Part shown: positions 15,380 to 17,096 of the stretch, piece by piece
Layout: every line of letters starts with the position of its first letter
Numbering within the stretch: position 1 is the first letter of the stretch
Assembly (NCBI GenBank): GCA_937910785.1
Contig: CALDLG010000070.1
Location: forward strand, 1 to 17,096
Reading direction: 5' to 3'
DNA length: 17,096 nucleotides
DNA from: an uncultured Lachnospiraceae bacterium
Lineage (GTDB): Bacteria > Bacillota > Clostridia > Lachnospirales > Lachnospiraceae
Position numbers and translations under genes: made by a program
Notes under the pieces: model-generated
What the model saw: the letters and a program-made list of their open reading frames with translations, nothing else
What the model was told of the DNA's origin: nothing
The model's database searches: none

Positions 15380-16459
15380 ATGAAAAATATATTAGTGGTT
15401 GATGACTCTGCACTCATGAGAAGGGTACTCTGTGATATAATAGAAAGCGATGAACGATTCCATGTACAGGATCGGGCGGCGAATGGTCTGGAGGCATTGG
15501 ATCTGCTCACCAGAAAAAGCTACGATGTGGTGATTCTGGATGTGAATATGCCGCGGATGAACGGGCTTGAGCTGCTGAAGGAACTGCAGAACCGTAAGAT
15601 TCAGGCAAGGGTTATGATGGTCAGTACGGATACCAGTGAGGGGGCAAAGACGACGCTGGATGCGCTGGAACTCGGCGCACTGGATTTTGTCCATAAACCG
15701 GGAACTGCAATGGACTGCCGGACGGCTGATTTCAAAGAGAAACTGCTGTATACGCTGCAGGTTGTTGCGGAGTCAAGACTGCTTACCTACGATAACCCCG
15801 CGGCTGCGCCGGTTAAGATCGAGCCGGTCGCTCCGGCAAGACCGGGCAGTCTGGTGCGCAGGAGAGCGGCGGTGTCAACCGGGAACAAGATCGTGGCGAT
15901 TGCGAGTTCTACGGGAGGACCCAAGGCATTGCAGTCTGTTGTTCCGAAGCTGCCGAAAGCGCTGAAGGCGCCGGTCGTGATCGTACAGCATATGCCGGCA
16001 GGTTTTACGGCATCTTTAGCGGAGCGGCTGGATGCGCTGAGTGAGATTCATGTAAAGGAAGCGGCGGAAGGCGATGTACTGGAGCCCGGCGTTGTTTATA
16101 TTGCAATGGGGGGCAAGCATCTGAATATTCTGTCCTCAGGAGGCAGATGTACGATCCATTATTCGGATGAACCAAACAGAGAAGGTGTGAAGCCCTGCGC
16201 CAATTATATGTACGAATCTCTGACAGACTCCAGATTCGATCAGATCCTGTGTGTTGTTCTGACCGGTATGGGGGCCGACGGTACGAAAGGAATCCAGAAT
16301 CTGAAGGCAGAAAAGAAGCTGCATGTCATTGCGCAGGAAGCAGGCACATGTGCGGTATACGGAATGCCAAGAAGCATTGTGAATGCGGGACTGGCGGATC
16401 AGATTGTGCCGTTGGAACAGATTGCGCAGGAGATTATAATGAACGTGGGGGTAAAATGA
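15380..16459 (+). CDS. cheB: Chemotaxis protein-glutamate methylesterase CheB
   Basis: CheB removes methyl groups from chemoreceptors (and deamidates glutamine) when phosphorylated by CheA, giving adaptation. The 359 residues hold a receiver domain (1-120) with Asp8/Asp9, phospho-acceptor Asp54 (ILDVNMPRMNG) and Lys in VHKPG. A Pro/Ala/Arg-rich linker (about 132-168) leads to the methylesterase domain. The catalytic triad is visible: Ser177 in ASSTGGPKAL, His204 in VQHMPAGF and Asp300 in TGMGADG. Everything expected is present and the length is normal. The ATG at 15380 is preceded by an AGAAGGG-type site. Its TGA is one base before the cheA start, so the two are probably made in fixed proportion. 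Confidence 0.97.
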   Translation: MKNILVVDDSALMRRVLCDIIESDERFHVQDRAANGLEALDLLTRKSYDVVILDVNMPRMNGLELLKELQNRKIQARVMMVSTDTSEGAKTTLDALELGALDFVHKPGTAMDCRTADFKEKLLYTLQVVAESRLLTYDNPAAAPVKIEPVAPARPGSLVRRRAAVSTGNKIVAIASSTGGPKALQSVVPKLPKALKAPVVIVQHMPAGFTASLAERLDALSEIHVKEAAEGDVLEPGVVYIAMGGKHLNILSSGGRCTIHYSDEPNREGVKPCANYMYESLTDSRFDQILCVVLTGMGADGTKGIQNLKAEKKLHVIAQEAGTCAVYGMPRSIVNAGLADQIVPLEQIAQEIIMNVGVK

Positions 16460-16460
16460 T

Positions 16461-17096
16461 ATGGATGTCAGCCAATACTTGGAAATTTTCCTTGATGAAA
16501 CAAATGAGCATCTGCAGAACCTGAATACACAGATTCTGACTTTGGAGCAGGAACCCGATAACATGGACACGATTAACGAGATTTTCCGTGCCGCGCATTC
16601 CTTAAAGGGTATGGCGGGTACGATGGGGTATAAGAGAATGCAGAACCTCACCCATGACATGGAAAATGTTTTCTCGGAAGTTCGTAACGGGAATATTACG
16701 GTCAAGGCAAATATGATAGATATTCTTTTCCAGTGTCTGGATGCTCTTGAAGAATATAACACCAATATTCGCGAGAGCGCAGATGAGGGAACGAATGACA
16801 ATGAGCCTTTGATCAGGCAGCTGAATATAATCTTAAAGGGAGGCGCGGAAGCAGAACCCGAACCGGAGAAGGCGGCTGAACCCGTTTCGGCGCAATCTGC
16901 GGCGGAAGGCCAGAAATGGCAGGAAATGAAGCTGGGTGATTCCGAAAGAACCGTGATTGCGGAAGCGCTGCATCAGGGCAAAAAGGCTTATGGAATGACG
17001 GTTAAGGTACAGGAAGCCTGCATTCTGAAAGCGGCAAGGGCTTTTCTTGTTTTTAAGGCTGTGGAAGAGTTTGGCGAAATCATATATTCCAATCCG
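16461..17096 (+). CDS. cheA: Chemotaxis histidine kinase CheA, 3' partial
   Basis: CheA is the receptor-coupled kinase that phosphorylates CheY and CheB. Only the first 212 codons are in the window, and the frame is open to the last base. The start MDVSQYLEIFLDETNEHL is typical of clostridial CheA. The P1 (HPt) domain carries the phosphorylated His46 in AAHSLKGMAGTMGY. A Pro/Glu/Ala linker (about 132-153) separates it from the beginning of the P2 CheY/CheB-binding domain (MTVKVQEACILKAARAFLVF in outline). The P3 to P5 domains lie beyond the edge. The GTGGGGG at 16445-16451 stands 9 bases before ATG 16461. The ATG at 16456 overlaps the cheB stop in another frame and was not chosen. Confidence 0.97.
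   Translation, partial: MDVSQYLEIFLDETNEHLQNLNTQILTLEQEPDNMDTINEIFRAAHSLKGMAGTMGYKRMQNLTHDMENVFSEVRNGNITVKANMIDILFQCLDALEEYNTNIRESADEGTNDNEPLIRQLNIILKGGAEAEPEPEKAAEPVSAQSAAEGQKWQEMKLGDSERTVIAEALHQGKKAYGMTVKVQEACILKAARAFLVFKAVEEFGEIIYSNP

Noticed and set aside
16249..16524. A 91-codon frame spanning the cheB-cheA junction.
   Set aside because: It is out of frame with both genes. cheB (to 16459) and cheA (from 16461) account fully for the sequence.
1..17096. A hidden defence, toxin, mobile or otherwise new system.
   Set aside because: Apart from short gaps, every stretch is assigned to known flagellar or chemotaxis families in a standard order; no transposase, integrase, tRNA, rRNA or foreign-looking cassette was found.

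Overview
The window is one continuous, all plus-strand flagellar and chemotaxis operon segment. It holds 18 genes, with the first cut by the left edge and the last cut by the right edge. The gene order is flgE-flbD-motA-motB-fliL-fliM-fliY-cheY-fliO-fliP-fliQ-fliR-flhB-flhA-flhF-flhG-pilZ(ycgR-like)-cheB-cheA. The order, the use of FliY (CheC-like plus SpoA domains) in place of a short FliN, strong GGGGAGG-type ribosome binding sites, moderate GC content and the protein sequences all point to a motile Gram-positive clostridium. A Lachnospiraceae member (Roseburia/Butyrivibrio-like) is most likely; this is inference from recalled family resemblance, not a database result.

Layout. 1-1465: 3' part of the hook gene flgE, whose reading frame is broken 33 bases before its stop. 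1466-1555: a gap with a perfect 11-bp hairpin. 1556-3392: flbD and the stator pair motA/motB. 3393-4998: fliL and fliM, with a possible internal promoter before fliL. 5003-6247: fliY with a striking methionine-rich tandem repeat. 6322-6684: cheY. 6685-10218: the export-gate set fliO, fliP, fliQ, fliR, flhB. 10219-10372: the longest gap (154 bases). 10373-14591: flhA, flhF, flhG. 14628-15362: a PilZ (c-di-GMP receptor) protein. 15380-17096: cheB and the start of cheA. There is no gene-free stretch over 300 bases, and I saw no RNA gene, mobile element or CRISPR array.

How the genes work together. FliO/P/Q/R and FlhA/FlhB form the flagellar type III export gate. FlgE is exported through it to build the hook. 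MotA/MotB are the torque-generating stator, and FliL sits with it. FliM and FliY form the switch ring; both carry an N-terminal CheY-binding motif, and FliY also keeps two intact CheC-type phosphatase motifs. CheA phosphorylates CheY and CheB, CheY-P binds the switch, and CheB demethylates receptors. FlhF and FlhG set flagellar position and number. The PilZ protein probably links c-di-GMP to motor braking.

I did not find a novel system; the architecture is canonical. The features that deserve a second look are the frame-disrupting lesion at the end of flgE, the Met-rich repeat in FliY, the long N-terminus of FliP, the acidic helix in MotB and several intergenic signals.
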